Notes: generated by a model not told the origin, from the sequence alone. Shown: positions 34,978 to 45,438, numbered from the stretch's first letter. The stretch: DNA of 64,000 nt from CAVVAE01 sp963746185 (GCA_963746185.1 CAVVAE010000001.1:620001-684000); one strand, 5' to 3'. A program made the numbers and translations.

Positions 34978-37900
34978 GAGTGCACCGCCTCGAGGTCACG
35001 GCGTTCGGACCCTTCGCGGGCACCGAGGTGATGGACTTCGACGCACTCAAGAGTGGTGGCGTCTTCTTGCTCACCGGACAGACCGGCGCCGGCAAGACCA
35101 GCATCCTCGACGCGATCTGTTTCGCGTTCTTCGGAGCGGTGCCCGGTGCACGCAACAGCGCCAAGTCGTTCAAGAGCCACCACGCGAAAGACGACGTCGC
35201 GCCGTCGGTCGTCCTCGAGGTGACGCTGCGCGACCGGCGGCTGAGGTTGCGACGCAGTCCCGCATGGCAGCGTCCTTCGAGCCGCGCCAAGGCCGGCTTC
35301 GTCGAGCAGCCGGCCAAAGCCTCGGTCGAGGAGCTGACCGACGGTCAATGGATCACCCACAGCACTCGCGCCGACGAGGTCGGGCTCTTCGTGAGTCGGC
35401 TGATGGGCATGAACAAGGACCAGTTCTGCCAAGTCGTGATGTTGCCGCAGGGCCAGTTCCAGACGTTCTTGCGGGCGGGCGCCAAGGATCGCCATGACGT
35501 CTTGGAGTCGTTGTTCGACACCCAGCGGTTCGCCGAGGTCGAGAGGTGGCTTGTCGACCGCCGCCGCGCACTCGACGTCCGTTGCCGTGACAGCGAAGCC
35601 GGGATCGACCAGCTGCTCGCCCGCGCCCATGAGGTCGGGGCGATCCGTCATCCGGAGCCCTCCCCTGGCGCTGAGGCGGGCACTGCCTCGATGGTTCCAC
35701 CGTCATACGCCGACTTGATTTGCGAGCTCGAGGCACAGGCTGTCGAGCTCCGTGCTCGTGCCGCGAAGGCGCACGACGATGCGCAGCTGACCGCGGTCGC
35801 CGCCAAACAGTGCCAACACGCCCTCGACACCGCTCGTGGTCTGGCCGATCGGCAGCTGCGGCATCGCGAGGCCCTCAACCGGATCGGTGCTCTCGAGTCG
35901 ACGCGCGAGGTCGTCCAAGCCCGCGAACAACGCGTGGACCTGGCGCGCAAGGCGACCACGTTCGCTCCCCTGCTGAGGTTGGTCGAAGAGGCCGACGATG
36001 CGTTGTCGGCCGCCGAGGCGGCTGTGACCGGATGTTTGTCGCACGTCTTCGCGACGCCACCCACCGCCCCACCCACCGTGGCTGACATCCGGAAGAGGGC
36101 CGGCGCGTTCCGCGAAGAGGTCACTCGGCTGACGACGCTGCAAGGTGTGGAGCGGGAGCTCGACGATTCCGAACGACGGCTCAGCGAGCTCGACGACGAG
36201 ATCCGCGGCGACACCGCGCTGACCGAGAAGCTGGTGGCCAAGCTCGATAAACTGGCGACGCAGATCGAGGCACTTGATCGACGGCTGGTTGACGCCAACA
36301 GCGCTTCCACTCTGCTTACCGCCGCTCGCGACGGCGTCGCAGAAGCAACCCGCGTCCACGAAGCCGCTCAAGAAGCCGTGGTGCTGAGAGACAAACTCGC
36401 CGCCGCCGAGACGCAGCAGCTGACGGCCCGCGAACAACGGGCCGACGCCCGTGAGCAATGGCAGGACCTGCGCGAGCGCTACGTCAGCGGGATGGCCGCG
36501 GTGCTCGCTGCCGATCTGGCCGACACCGATCCCTGCCCGGTCTGCGGTAGCTCCGATCACCCGTCGCTCGCCGCTCCGAGTGATGACCAGGTGAGCCGCG
36601 AAGATGAGTCCGCCGCGCTCGACCACCTAGAACGCATCGAGCAACATCTCTCGAAGATCGACACGCGCCGCGAGCGGCTTGCTGCTGAGCTGCAAGCCGC
36701 CTGCGCCCGCGCCGGTGATCGCACGATCGAAACCGCGAAGACAGATCTCGACCGAGCGCTGGCCACCCTGGCAGAGCTCACGCAGCTCGCTGACCAGCTG
36801 CCGTCCCTCACGAGGCAGCGCGAGCAAGGGCAGCGCTCACGGGACGAACTCAGCAAACAACGTGAGCGCCTCGATCAGACGATGCGATCGACGCTTGCCG
36901 AACGCACGACCGTCGTCACTATCGCTGGGCGGCACCGTGCAGAGATCGAATCGGCGGTCGGACCTGGCGTCCGGCTCGACGTCAGGTTGGCCGAACTGGT
37001 GGAGCAGACCGAGCGCGCTGATGCCCTGCTCGAGGCGTGCACGCGTCGCGATCTTGCCGTCGCGTCGCAGCGTGCGGCGGTCGACCGGCTCATGCAGTTG
37101 GTCGCTGACTCGACGTTCGCGACCGTGGCCGAGGTGCGGGCCGCCCTGCTGACTGACACCGAGATCGCCAACGACGACGCTCTCAACCGGGCCTACGCGG
37201 CTGAGCTGACAGCGGCTTCTCGGCTCGTGCGCGAGCCTGCTTTGGTCGAGGCTGCAGCGCTCGACGAACCTGACCTCGAGCAGCTTCTGCTCAGCGCCGA
37301 GCAGGCAGCGGCAGCACATACGGCGGCCTCGACGGTGGCCGCCAGCCTGGAGTCCTCGACCAGTCGCCTCGACATCCTGGTCCTCGAGCTCAGCACCGCG
37401 CTCTGCCGTCATCAGCCACTCGTCTCCGAACGTGAACTCGTCGACCAGGTCGCCACGATGTGCGCCGGTACGTCGAAAGACAACACCACGAAGACCAAAC
37501 TGTCCCATTACGTCCTCGGTGCCCGCCTCCAGCAGGTGGTCGAGGCGGCTAATGTCCGCCTCGCGGGCATATGTGGCGGCCGCTTCCAGCTGGAACACAC
37601 CCTGACGCGTGGTGTGGGTGACGCACGCGGCGGACTTGGCCTGCGTGTGATTGACACCTACACCGACCAATGGCGAGACCCCGCAACGTTGTCGGGAGGC
37701 GAGACTTTCTACGTAAGCCTGGCGCTCGCTTTAGGCCTCGGAGACCTTGTCAACAACGAGATTGGCGGTGCAGAGCTGTCCACACTCTTCGTCGACGAGG
37801 GCTTCGGAAGCCTCGATGCTGAGACGCTCGACGAGGTGATGGACGAGCTTGATGCCCTTCGCAGCGGAGGACGTACTGTTGGTCTGGTGAGTCATCTGTC

Positions 37901-37979
37901 TGAGCTGCGAATGCGCATACCTGCGCAGCTATCGGTCGTTCGGACACCTCGGGGTTCCCATTTGGATGATTCTCGGTAA
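34974..37979 (+). CDS. sbcC: Exonuclease SbcC (Rad50-type ATPase)
   Basis: 1001 aa from ATG 34974 (MRVHRLEVTAFGPFAG). The N-terminal ABC ATPase half has Walker A LTGQTGAGKTSILDAI near residue 33. Long coiled coils are interrupted by the zinc hook CPVCGSSDHP near residue 520. The C-terminal half has the signature LSGGETFYVSLALALGLGD near 905, Walker B LFVDEGFGSLD, and a final GRTVGLVSHLSELR. The gene is intact, unlike sbcD just upstream. SbcCD acts in DNA repair and removal of palindromic structures. Confidence 0.96.
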   Translation: MRVHRLEVTAFGPFAGTEVMDFDALKSGGVFLLTGQTGAGKTSILDAICFAFFGAVPGARNSAKSFKSHHAKDDVAPSVVLEVTLRDRRLRLRRSPAWQRPSSRAKAGFVEQPAKASVEELTDGQWITHSTRADEVGLFVSRLMGMNKDQFCQVVMLPQGQFQTFLRAGAKDRHDVLESLFDTQRFAEVERWLVDRRRALDVRCRDSEAGIDQLLARAHEVGAIRHPEPSPGAEAGTASMVPPSYADLICELEAQAVELRARAAKAHDDAQLTAVAAKQCQHALDTARGLADRQLRHREALNRIGALESTREVVQAREQRVDLARKATTFAPLLRLVEEADDALSAAEAAVTGCLSHVFATPPTAPPTVADIRKRAGAFREEVTRLTTLQGVERELDDSERRLSELDDEIRGDTALTEKLVAKLDKLATQIEALDRRLVDANSASTLLTAARDGVAEATRVHEAAQEAVVLRDKLAAAETQQLTAREQRADAREQWQDLRERYVSGMAAVLAADLADTDPCPVCGSSDHPSLAAPSDDQVSREDESAALDHLERIEQHLSKIDTRRERLAAELQAACARAGDRTIETAKTDLDRALATLAELTQLADQLPSLTRQREQGQRSRDELSKQRERLDQTMRSTLAERTTVVTIAGRHRAEIESAVGPGVRLDVRLAELVEQTERADALLEACTRRDLAVASQRAAVDRLMQLVADSTFATVAEVRAALLTDTEIANDDALNRAYAAELTAASRLVREPALVEAAALDEPDLEQLLLSAEQAAAAHTAASTVAASLESSTSRLDILVLELSTALCRHQPLVSERELVDQVATMCAGTSKDNTTKTKLSHYVLGARLQQVVEAANVRLAGICGGRFQLEHTLTRGVGDARGGLGLRVIDTYTDQWRDPATLSGGETFYVSLALALGLGDLVNNEIGGAELSTLFVDEGFGSLDAETLDEVMDELDALRSGGRTVGLVSHLSELRMRIPAQLSVVRTPRGSHLDDSR

Positions 37980-38014
37980 CAGGGCAATAAATCCCGGACG
38001 ACAGGCACGAAGCG

Positions 38015-38269
38015 ATGCACACTGAAGGAGTGAAAGAGCTATTGAACGGCAGCACATGTGCCCACCAGCCAGTGTGCCCCACCGCGGAAGCATCTGACCG
38101 CGAGGCGGCACACACGGTTGTCATGTACCCCGAGCAGGGATGGAGCCTCCTCTGCAACGGCGTGCTGCTCTTTGAAGACACCGGCGAGCTGCTCCCCAAC
38201 GGCGACGTCATCGCCCCGCACCGCCCCACCGACATGCACCCCGAAGCCTTCGGCCACCTGGTCGCCTAG
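38015..38269 (+). CDS. DUF5999 family small protein
   Basis: 84 aa. Strong resemblance to DUF5999: an early CAHQPVCPTA motif (Cys and His spaced as a possible metal site), then HTVVMYPEQGWSLLCNGVLLFEDTGELLPNG and IAPHRP. These one-domain proteins are common in streptomycetes and relatives; function unknown. A GTG at 38030 is an alternative start. It stands alone between sbcC and tldD. Confidence 0.85.
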   Translation: MHTEGVKELLNGSTCAHQPVCPTAEASDREAAHTVVMYPEQGWSLLCNGVLLFEDTGELLPNGDVIAPHRPTDMHPEAFGHLVA

Positions 38270-38343
38270 ACCGTCGCTGCACCGCTTGACCCCTCACGAC
38301 CCACGCCGCTGACCGTCCCTGGTGCGTTGTTAGGCTGCCGGGC

Positions 38344-39858
38344 ATGTCATCCAGCAACGGGATTGATCCCGAGTTCCTGGCCCTTCCGTTGGCAAAACTG
38401 GCCGACATCGCCCTGCAAAGGGCCCGTGATTTCAACGCCGAGCACGCCGACTTCCGCGTCGAGCGTCTCCGCACCCAACGACTCAATCTCCGCGACGGAT
38501 CACTCGTCGACGCTTCCCAAGGTGACGAGCTCGGCTTCGCCGTCCGCGTGATCATCGATGGCACCTGGGGCTTCGCTGCCGGCGTCGTCTTGTCGACCGA
38601 CGAGGTCGTCCGCGTTGCCGAGCAAGCCGTGCGAGTGGCGATGGTGGCCAAACCCATCGCGTCCGAGCGCATCGAGCTGGCCGACGAGCCGTCGTACCGT
38701 GATGTCGCGTGGATGTCGGCCTATGACATCGACCCGTTCGTCGTGCCGACAGAGGAAAAGGTCGGGCTGCTCGAAGAGTGGAGCCGCCGACTTATGGAGG
38801 CGCCCGCTGTCGAGCATGTCTCGGCGGTTGTCGAGCAAGTGCGTGAGAACAAGTTCTATGCCGACTTGCACGGGACCAGCACCACCCAGCAACGCGTCCG
38901 GCTCAATCCTGACGTGGAAATCTTCGGCGTCGACCGCGAGCGCGGTCTCCTCGACTCGATGCGGACCATCGCCCCACCGGTGGGCCGTGGCTGGGAGTAC
39001 CTGACGGACGGCACGTACGACTGGACCACCGAGCTCGGTGAGCTGCCTGACCTGTTGTCGGCGAAACTGGCGGCGCCATCCGTCGAGGCCGGCAACTACG
39101 ACCTCGTCATCCATCCTTCGAACCTCTGGCTGACGATCCACGAGAGCATCGGACACGCGACTGAGCTTGATCGCGCCCTGGGCTACGAAGCGAACTACGC
39201 CGGCACGTCCTTCGCGACCGTCGACAAGTTGGGCTCGCTGAAGTACGGATCGAAGCACCTCAACATCACCGGCGACCGCACGGTCGAACACGGACTGTCC
39301 ACGATCGGGTACGACGACGACGGTGTCGAGACCGGTCGATGGGACATCGTGAAAGACGGCGTCCTGGTCGGTTACCAGACCGACCGCAGGATGGCCGCGA
39401 TGTTGGAGTGGGGCAGGTCGAACGGCTGCGCCTTCGCGGACTCTCCCGGTCACATCCCCATCCAACGCATGGCCAACGTCTCGCTGGCGGCATCGCCCGA
39501 CGACATCTCGACCGATGATCTGATCGCCAAGGTCGAAAACGGGATCTACATCGTCGGTGACAAGTCATGGAGCATCGACATGCAGCGGTTCAACTTCCAG
39601 TTCACCGGCCAGCGATTCTTCGCGATCGAGAACGGCGCGCTGACCCACCAGCTGCGCGACGTTGCCTACCAAGCAACCACGACGGACTTCTGGGGGGCCA
39701 TGGACGCCGTCGGAGGCGAACAGACCTGGGTACTCGGCGGCGCCTTCAACTGCGGCAAAGCCCAACCCGGCCAGGTGGCGCCCGTCAGCCACGGCTGCCC
39801 GTCCGCGCTGTTCCGTGACATCCGTGTGCTCAACACGACCTCAGAGGCAGGACGCTGA
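38344..39858 (+). CDS. tldD: TldD-family metalloprotease subunit
   Basis: 504 aa. TldD carries the protease metal site of the TldD/TldE heterodimer, which trims unfolded peptides and leader peptides of some RiPPs. The HExxxH motif is IHESIGHATELDR near residue 265, followed by YEANYAGTSFAT. C-terminal GGAFNCGKAQPGQVAPVSHG and a conserved Cys (HGCPSALF) match the family. The next gene, tldE, starts 2 bp after the stop, so they form an operon as in other bacteria. Confidence 0.95.
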   Translation: MSSSNGIDPEFLALPLAKLADIALQRARDFNAEHADFRVERLRTQRLNLRDGSLVDASQGDELGFAVRVIIDGTWGFAAGVVLSTDEVVRVAEQAVRVAMVAKPIASERIELADEPSYRDVAWMSAYDIDPFVVPTEEKVGLLEEWSRRLMEAPAVEHVSAVVEQVRENKFYADLHGTSTTQQRVRLNPDVEIFGVDRERGLLDSMRTIAPPVGRGWEYLTDGTYDWTTELGELPDLLSAKLAAPSVEAGNYDLVIHPSNLWLTIHESIGHATELDRALGYEANYAGTSFATVDKLGSLKYGSKHLNITGDRTVEHGLSTIGYDDDGVETGRWDIVKDGVLVGYQTDRRMAAMLEWGRSNGCAFADSPGHIPIQRMANVSLAASPDDISTDDLIAKVENGIYIVGDKSWSIDMQRFNFQFTGQRFFAIENGALTHQLRDVAYQATTTDFWGAMDAVGGEQTWVLGGAFNCGKAQPGQVAPVSHGCPSALFRDIRVLNTTSEAGR

Positions 39859-39859
39859 C

Positions 39860-41242
39860 GTGACGACACCACAGACGTTGATCGAGCAGGCCCTTGAGGC
39901 GTCGACCGCAGACCATTGCGCAGTCATCCTCAGCCAGTCCTCGACCGCCAACCTGCGGTGGGCCAACAACACCCTGACGACCAACGGTGTGATGACGGGC
40001 TCTGAACTGACCGTGGTTTCCGTCGTCGACGGTGCACAGGGTGCCAGCGCCGGTGTGCTGACCCGCACGGCTACGTCAAGCGCCCAGGTCCAAGCGTTGG
40101 TGGAGCAAGCAGACGAGGCGGCGCGAGCAGCCGCACCCGCCGACGACGCGGCACCGCTGATTTCCGGCGACGAGTCGCCCACCTGGCAGGAGGAAGCGGG
40201 ACAGACCAGCATTGATGTCTTCGCCGGGTTTGCCGAGGCTCTCGGTGCCGCCTTCGGTCGCGCCAAGAGCGACGACCATCTGTTGTATGGCTACGTCGAG
40301 CACGACGTCACCACGACCTACCTCGCGACCTCCGAAGGTCTCCGGCTCCGCCACGAGCAGCCCACCGGCCATGTCGGGATCACCGGTAAGCCGAGCGACA
40401 TGTCCACGTCGACCTGGGTCGGCCAGGCGGCCGAGAGCATCGAAGAGTTCGACGTGGCTGCGCTCGACGCCGAGCTCGTACGCCGCATCGGTTGGGCCGC
40501 CAAGCAGGTGGACCTGTCCGCTGGGCGTTACGAAACGCTGCTGTCGCCCGCCGCAGTCGCCGACCTGATGATCTACGGCTACTTCGTCTCGAGCGGCCAG
40601 GATGCCCACGACGGCCATACCGTGTACTCCGATCCGCAAGGTGGCACGCGCGTGGGTCAGGCAATCGCCAAGCCAGGCGTCCGGCTGCACTCCGATCCTG
40701 CCCTGCCCAACCTGACGGCCGCGCCGTTCATCCACGCGACCTCGTCGAACTCGGCACAAAGTGTGTTCGACAACGGGATGGCCTTGCAGTCGACGGACTG
40801 GATCTCTGACGGCAAGCTGCGCAACCTCGGCACGTCACGGCACAGTGCCAACGAGACCGGACTGGCCCTGACCCCGCTGATCGACAACCTCAGTCTCTCG
40901 ATCGATTCCGGCAGCGGTTCGATCGACGATCTGGTGGCGTCGACCGAGCGTGGGCTGCTTCTCACCTGCCTGTGGTACATCCGAAGCGTCGACCCGCAAA
41001 CTCTGCTGCTCACCGGGCTGACTCGCGACGGCGTCTATCTCGTCGAGGGCGGTGAGGTCGTCGGGGCGGTGAACAACTTCCGCTTCAACGAGAGCCCGAT
41101 CGACCTACTCGGGCGGTTCACCGAAGCAGGTGAAAGTGTGCGCAGCTTCTCGCGTGAGTGGGGCGACTACTTTCCCCGAACCGCCACTCCCCCGCTGCGG
41201 ATCCCCGACTTCAATATGTCGAGTGTCAGCCAGGCCAGCTAG
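39860..41242 (+). CDS. tldE: TldE/PmbA-family subunit
   Basis: 460 aa from GTG 39860; an in-frame ATG at 39662 lies deep inside tldD and is discounted. It shows the TldE pattern: DHCAVILSQSSTANLRWANN at the N-terminus, YGYVEHDVTTTYLATSEGLRL in the middle, and late ERGLLLTCLWYIRSVDP and GEVVGAVNNFRFNESPIDLL. It lacks the HExxxH motif, as expected for the non-catalytic partner. Together with TldD it makes the processing protease; no RiPP precursor is visible nearby. Confidence 0.93.
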   Translation: MTTPQTLIEQALEASTADHCAVILSQSSTANLRWANNTLTTNGVMTGSELTVVSVVDGAQGASAGVLTRTATSSAQVQALVEQADEAARAAAPADDAAPLISGDESPTWQEEAGQTSIDVFAGFAEALGAAFGRAKSDDHLLYGYVEHDVTTTYLATSEGLRLRHEQPTGHVGITGKPSDMSTSTWVGQAAESIEEFDVAALDAELVRRIGWAAKQVDLSAGRYETLLSPAAVADLMIYGYFVSSGQDAHDGHTVYSDPQGGTRVGQAIAKPGVRLHSDPALPNLTAAPFIHATSSNSAQSVFDNGMALQSTDWISDGKLRNLGTSRHSANETGLALTPLIDNLSLSIDSGSGSIDDLVASTERGLLLTCLWYIRSVDPQTLLLTGLTRDGVYLVEGGEVVGAVNNFRFNESPIDLLGRFTEAGESVRSFSREWGDYFPRTATPPLRIPDFNMSSVSQAS

Positions 41243-41248
41243 CAGCGG

Positions 41249-42559
41249 TTAGAGGGGAACCGGGGGGCCGCCGGGGATCGGGGCCTCGGCGTCGTACGGC
41301 GTCCGGGTGAGGATGAACGTCACGACTTCCAGGTAGGCGACGCGGCCGTCGTCGTGTCGGCGTACGTCGAGCCGCTCCCCCGCCCAATAGCCGTTCTCGC
41401 CGCGGTAGACGTCGACGTCCTCGACACGGAAGCGTCGCCGCGTCTTCTTCTCGATCAGCACGAAGCCGTCCTGCGTCGGCTCGAGCCGCATCGCGGTGTT
41501 GCCCCAGTACCAAGGGCCGACCAGCTCATCGACCGCGCCACCGGTTGCGCTTGTCGCGCTGTCGTGGTCAGCCGCCTCGACGTCGCGCATCGCCATCCCT
41601 TGGAGCTGGACGACAACGGCTTCCGGGTCAACCCCGGTGGTGGCGTTCGTGAGGAGCACTCCTCCGACCCGAGTGGTCGGGTCGACGAACAGGCCGGCCA
41701 AAAAGCCAGGCATCGAGCCGGTATGGCCGACGAGCGTCCCCGCCGACGTCCACCGCAGCCGAAGTCCCAAACCGTAGGCGCCCTGGTGCTGGAGGTCCGG
41801 GTCGGCCGCCTGAGCGGTGCGCATCTCGATCAGCGTCTCTCTCCGCAGCACGTCGGCATGCCCCGTCGCGAGGAAGTCAGCCCATCGCGCGAGATCTGCT
41901 GGCGTGCTCCACAGCTGTCCGGCGGGAGCCATCACGCCGGCGTCCTCGCTGGGTTCACGCATCAAGACGTCGGTCTCCGGGTTGCGTGACGTGCCGACAG
42001 CCGCGTCGGTGCTCGGGTCGTACGTCGTCTGGGTCAACCGGAGTGGCTCAAGCAAGTGGTGCTGAACTTCTTCCCACCAGGAGCCGCCACGAAGCCGCCC
42101 GACGAGCTCCCCGAGAAGTGCGTAGCCCAGGTTGGAGTAGTGATAGCGCTGACCGGGCCGGAACACGTCGACACCTGCTGAGTTGGCCGCGACGAGGTCA
42201 GCCCAGGAGCCACCCGCGACCCGTTCCCACCAGGGTCCAGCCGGTTCCGCGGTGATGCCGGAGCCGTGGGCCAGCAGGTTGCGGATCGTGTGGTCGGCGT
42301 ACGGCGCATCGGTGAGATGCATGCCGATCCGGTCATCGAGCTGGATCAGCCCCTCGTCTCGGAGCTGGAGCACCGCGACTGCAGTGAACGTCTTGGTGAT
42401 CGACCCGATCCGGTACTGCCCGGCGGCGTCGCCAAGAGCAGCGTGCCAGTCGATCTCGCCACCGTGGAATGTCGCGGCTAACAGACCGGGCAGCCGCGCA
42501 CTCTCGAGCAATCCGGCGACGACCTCGTCACGTCCAGCGGTGGACGGGGTTCCGCTCAC
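41249..42559 (-). CDS. Serine hydrolase of the beta-lactamase (class C-like) family
   Basis: 436 aa from GTG 42559, whose GTGA overlaps the gcvP stop; the frame is open to 42595 but the overlap start fits better. The SxxK motif is SITKTFTAVAVLQL near residue 57 and the YxN motif is YSNLGYALLGELVG near 140. An HTG segment (VGHTGSMPGF) serves as the third motif. The last ~110 residues form a beta-rich C-terminal domain (GPWYWGNTAMRLEP). No signal peptide, so it is probably cytoplasmic, an esterase or peptidase rather than an antibiotic-resistance enzyme. Translationally coupled to gcvP. Confidence 0.9.
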   Translation of the reverse strand: MSGTPSTAGRDEVVAGLLESARLPGLLAATFHGGEIDWHAALGDAAGQYRIGSITKTFTAVAVLQLRDEGLIQLDDRIGMHLTDAPYADHTIRNLLAHGSGITAEPAGPWWERVAGGSWADLVAANSAGVDVFRPGQRYHYSNLGYALLGELVGRLRGGSWWEEVQHHLLEPLRLTQTTYDPSTDAAVGTSRNPETDVLMREPSEDAGVMAPAGQLWSTPADLARWADFLATGHADVLRRETLIEMRTAQAADPDLQHQGAYGLGLRLRWTSAGTLVGHTGSMPGFLAGLFVDPTTRVGGVLLTNATTGVDPEAVVVQLQGMAMRDVEAADHDSATSATGGAVDELVGPWYWGNTAMRLEPTQDGFVLIEKKTRRRFRVEDVDVYRGENGYWAGERLDVRRHDDGRVAYLEVVTFILTRTPYDAEAPIPGGPPVPL

Positions 42560-45438
42560 GAACCGTTCTCGGCAAACGCCGAGGGGTCGGGACACGCACA
42601 GACGAGGTTGCGATCGCCGTACGCCTGGTCGATGCGTGCAACGGGTGGCCAGTACTTGTCAGGGGACAAGCCGGCCGGGAAAGCACCGACCTGTCGAGCG
42701 TAGCCACGATCCCATTCACCCGTGACGGCGGCAGACGTATGAGGTGCGTGGGCGAGAGGACTCTCGGCCAGCTCCGTGCGTCCTTGTTCCACATCGTCGA
42801 TCTCAGCCCGGATCGCGATCATCGCGTCGATGAAGCGGTCGAGCTCGGCGAGGTTCTCCGACTCGGTGGGCTCCACCATGAACGTGCCGGGCACGGGGAA
42901 GCTCATCGTCGGTGCATGGAACCCGTAGTCGACCAGCCGCTTGGCCACATCGTCGACACTGACACCGCTGGCCTTCGTCAGTGGGCGCAGGTCGAGGATG
43001 CACTCGTGCGCCACCAAGCCGCCATGTCCCTTGTAGAGCACGGGGTAGTGCTCTTCGAGTCGGCTGGCGATGTAGTTGGCAGAAAGTACGGCGACCGACG
43101 TTGCCTCTGTGAGACCCGCGTCGCCCATCATCGCGACGTACGCCCACGAGATCGGCAGGATCCCAGCTGAGCCGTAGGGGGCGGCGCTGATCGGGCCGAT
43201 GCCCTCGCGTCGTCCCGCATCAGGATGCATCGGATGACTTGGCAGGTACGGCGCCAGGTGTGCGGCTACTCCGATCGGCCCGACCCCTGGGCCGCCGCCG
43301 CCATGCGGGATGCAGAACGTCTTGTGCAGGTTGAGATGTGAGACGTCACCGCCGAACTCACCCGGCTTCGCCAGCCCGAGCAGAGCGTTGAGGTTGGCGC
43401 CGTCGAGGTACACCTGTCCTCCGTGCTCATGCACAAGGTCGCACAGCTCGGTGATGCTGTCTTCGTAGGCGCCGTGCGTCGATGGATAAGTCACCATGAT
43501 GGCCGCGAGGTCGTCGGTGTGGGCCTCACACTGGGCACGCAGATCGTCGAGGTCGATCGACCCTTCGGCCGTCGCCTTCACCACGACTACCCGCATTCCC
43601 GCCATCACGGCAGACGCGGCGTTCGTGCCGTGCGCGCTCGACGGGATCAGGCACACGTCGCGGGCTCCCTCGCCGCGCGCCTGGTGGTAGCCACGAATCG
43701 CCAGCAGCCCCGCGAGCTCTCCCTGCGAGCCGGCGTTCGGCTGGATGGAGACTTCGGCGTACCCGGTGATCTCGGCCAACCAGCGCTCCAGTCCTTCGAC
43801 CAGCTCGACATAACCGAGAGCATCCCCGGCGGGGGCGAACGGGTGGAGGTCGGCAAAGCCCGGGAAGCTGATCGGCTCCATCTCCGCCGTGGCATTGAGC
43901 TTCATCGTGCATGACCCGAGCGGGATCATGCCGCGATCGAGGGCGTAGTCACGGTCGGACAGCCGCTTGAGGTAGCGAAGCAGGTCGGTCTCAGATCGGT
44001 GGCTGTTGAAGACGGGGTGGGTCAGGAACTCGGTGGTGCGGCGGAGCTCGGACGCCAGGCCATCGGGGGTCTGCGAGTCGAGCCCATCGAGGTCTGCGTC
44101 CTCAACTCCGAACGCCCGCAGCACCTGCTGAACGTGGCTCCGCGTCGTCACCTCCGACAACGCGACACGCACGATGTCAGTGCCGTCGGAGTAGACGTGC
44201 AGGCCGAGCTCGCTTGCCCGCACGCGGATGCCCTCGGCACCATCAGGAACGCGCACGGCAACGGTGTCGAAGAAACTGTCGTGGACGACGTCGTGCCCAC
44301 CGGCGCGAAGCGCGGCAGCCAGCAGTTCGGCGTAGCGGTGCGTCCGTTCGGCGATCCGGGTCAATCCCTCCGGTCCGTGGTAGACGGCGTACATCGAAGC
44401 AGCCACTGCCAACAGCACCTGGGCCGTGCAGATGTTCGACGTCGCCTTGTCACGGCGGATGTGCTGCTCCCGCGTCTGAAGGGCAAGCCGGTACGCCGGT
44501 CGGCCCTCGGCGTCGACCGAGACGCCGACGAGGCGGCCGGGCAAATGGCGCTCGAGCCCGGCAGCCACCGCCATAAAGCCTGCGTGCGGCCCGCCATAGA
44601 AGAGCGGCACGCCGAAACGCTGGCTCGAGCCCAGCACGACGTCAGCGCCCAGGTGACCCGGTGACTCGAGCACCGTCAGCGCCAACAGATCGCTCGCCAC
44701 GACCGCGAGCGCGCCGGCCTCGTGAGCCGCGTCGATCACGGTTCGAGGGTCGACGACACGTCCCTCGGCATCGGGGTGCTGCACGAGAACGCCGGCGAAG
44801 TCGTCTGCCGGCAGGTCAGCGTAGACGTCGCAGACATGCACTTCGATGCCCATCGCGGCCGCGCGGGTCGAGACAACGGCGAGCGTCTGTGGCAGGACAC
44901 CCTGGTCGACGACGAACCGCGTGGAGGTGTTCTTGCGGTTGGCACGCCGCACGAGCGTCATGGCTTCAGCCGCGGCGGTGGCTTCGTCGAGGAGAGAGGC
45001 GTTGGCGATCGGCAGACCGGTGAGGTCGCCGACCATGGTCTGGAAGTTGAGCAAGGCTTCGAGACGGCCCTGCGAGATCTCCGGCTGGTAGGGCGTGTAG
45101 GCGGTGTACCACGACGGGTCCTCGAGCACGTTGCGCCGGATCACAGCTGGGGTGATGGTGCCGGAGTAGCCCAGCCCGATCATCGGCACCTTGACGTTGT
45201 TGCGGTTGGCCAGGTCGAGCAAGGCGTCCCGGACGCCGACTTCGCTGAGAGCCGGCGGCAGGTCGAGGCCCTTCGCCGTACGGATGGAGTCGGGAAGCGC
45301 GGCGTACAGCAGGGCGTCCATGTCGGCGAACCCCAGCGTGCTGAGCATGTGCGCGACTTCGGCCGTGTCGGGGCCGATATGGCGGCGGGAGAACGGGGCG
45401 GCGGACTCGAGCGAGGTCAGGCTTGGCCGGTCGGTCAT
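42556..45438 (-). CDS. gcvP: Glycine dehydrogenase (decarboxylating), P protein of the glycine cleavage system
   Basis: 960 aa, the single-chain form. P protein decarboxylates glycine with PLP and passes the aminomethyl group to lipoylated GcvH. The PLP Lys sits in NLHKTFCIPHGGGGPG near residue 703. The N-terminal half has FSRRHIGPD and PMIGLGYSGTITP. AAGGAG stands 7 nt upstream of the start, and a glycine riboswitch precedes it, so expression should rise with glycine. GcvH is encoded ~3 kb upstream on the same strand; gcvT is not in the window. Confidence 0.97.
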   Translation of the reverse strand: MTDRPSLTSLESAAPFSRRHIGPDTAEVAHMLSTLGFADMDALLYAALPDSIRTAKGLDLPPALSEVGVRDALLDLANRNNVKVPMIGLGYSGTITPAVIRRNVLEDPSWYTAYTPYQPEISQGRLEALLNFQTMVGDLTGLPIANASLLDEATAAAEAMTLVRRANRKNTSTRFVVDQGVLPQTLAVVSTRAAAMGIEVHVCDVYADLPADDFAGVLVQHPDAEGRVVDPRTVIDAAHEAGALAVVASDLLALTVLESPGHLGADVVLGSSQRFGVPLFYGGPHAGFMAVAAGLERHLPGRLVGVSVDAEGRPAYRLALQTREQHIRRDKATSNICTAQVLLAVAASMYAVYHGPEGLTRIAERTHRYAELLAAALRAGGHDVVHDSFFDTVAVRVPDGAEGIRVRASELGLHVYSDGTDIVRVALSEVTTRSHVQQVLRAFGVEDADLDGLDSQTPDGLASELRRTTEFLTHPVFNSHRSETDLLRYLKRLSDRDYALDRGMIPLGSCTMKLNATAEMEPISFPGFADLHPFAPAGDALGYVELVEGLERWLAEITGYAEVSIQPNAGSQGELAGLLAIRGYHQARGEGARDVCLIPSSAHGTNAASAVMAGMRVVVVKATAEGSIDLDDLRAQCEAHTDDLAAIMVTYPSTHGAYEDSITELCDLVHEHGGQVYLDGANLNALLGLAKPGEFGGDVSHLNLHKTFCIPHGGGGPGVGPIGVAAHLAPYLPSHPMHPDAGRREGIGPISAAPYGSAGILPISWAYVAMMGDAGLTEATSVAVLSANYIASRLEEHYPVLYKGHGGLVAHECILDLRPLTKASGVSVDDVAKRLVDYGFHAPTMSFPVPGTFMVEPTESENLAELDRFIDAMIAIRAEIDDVEQGRTELAESPLAHAPHTSAAVTGEWDRGYARQVGAFPAGLSPDKYWPPVARIDQAYGDRNLVCACPDPSAFAENGS

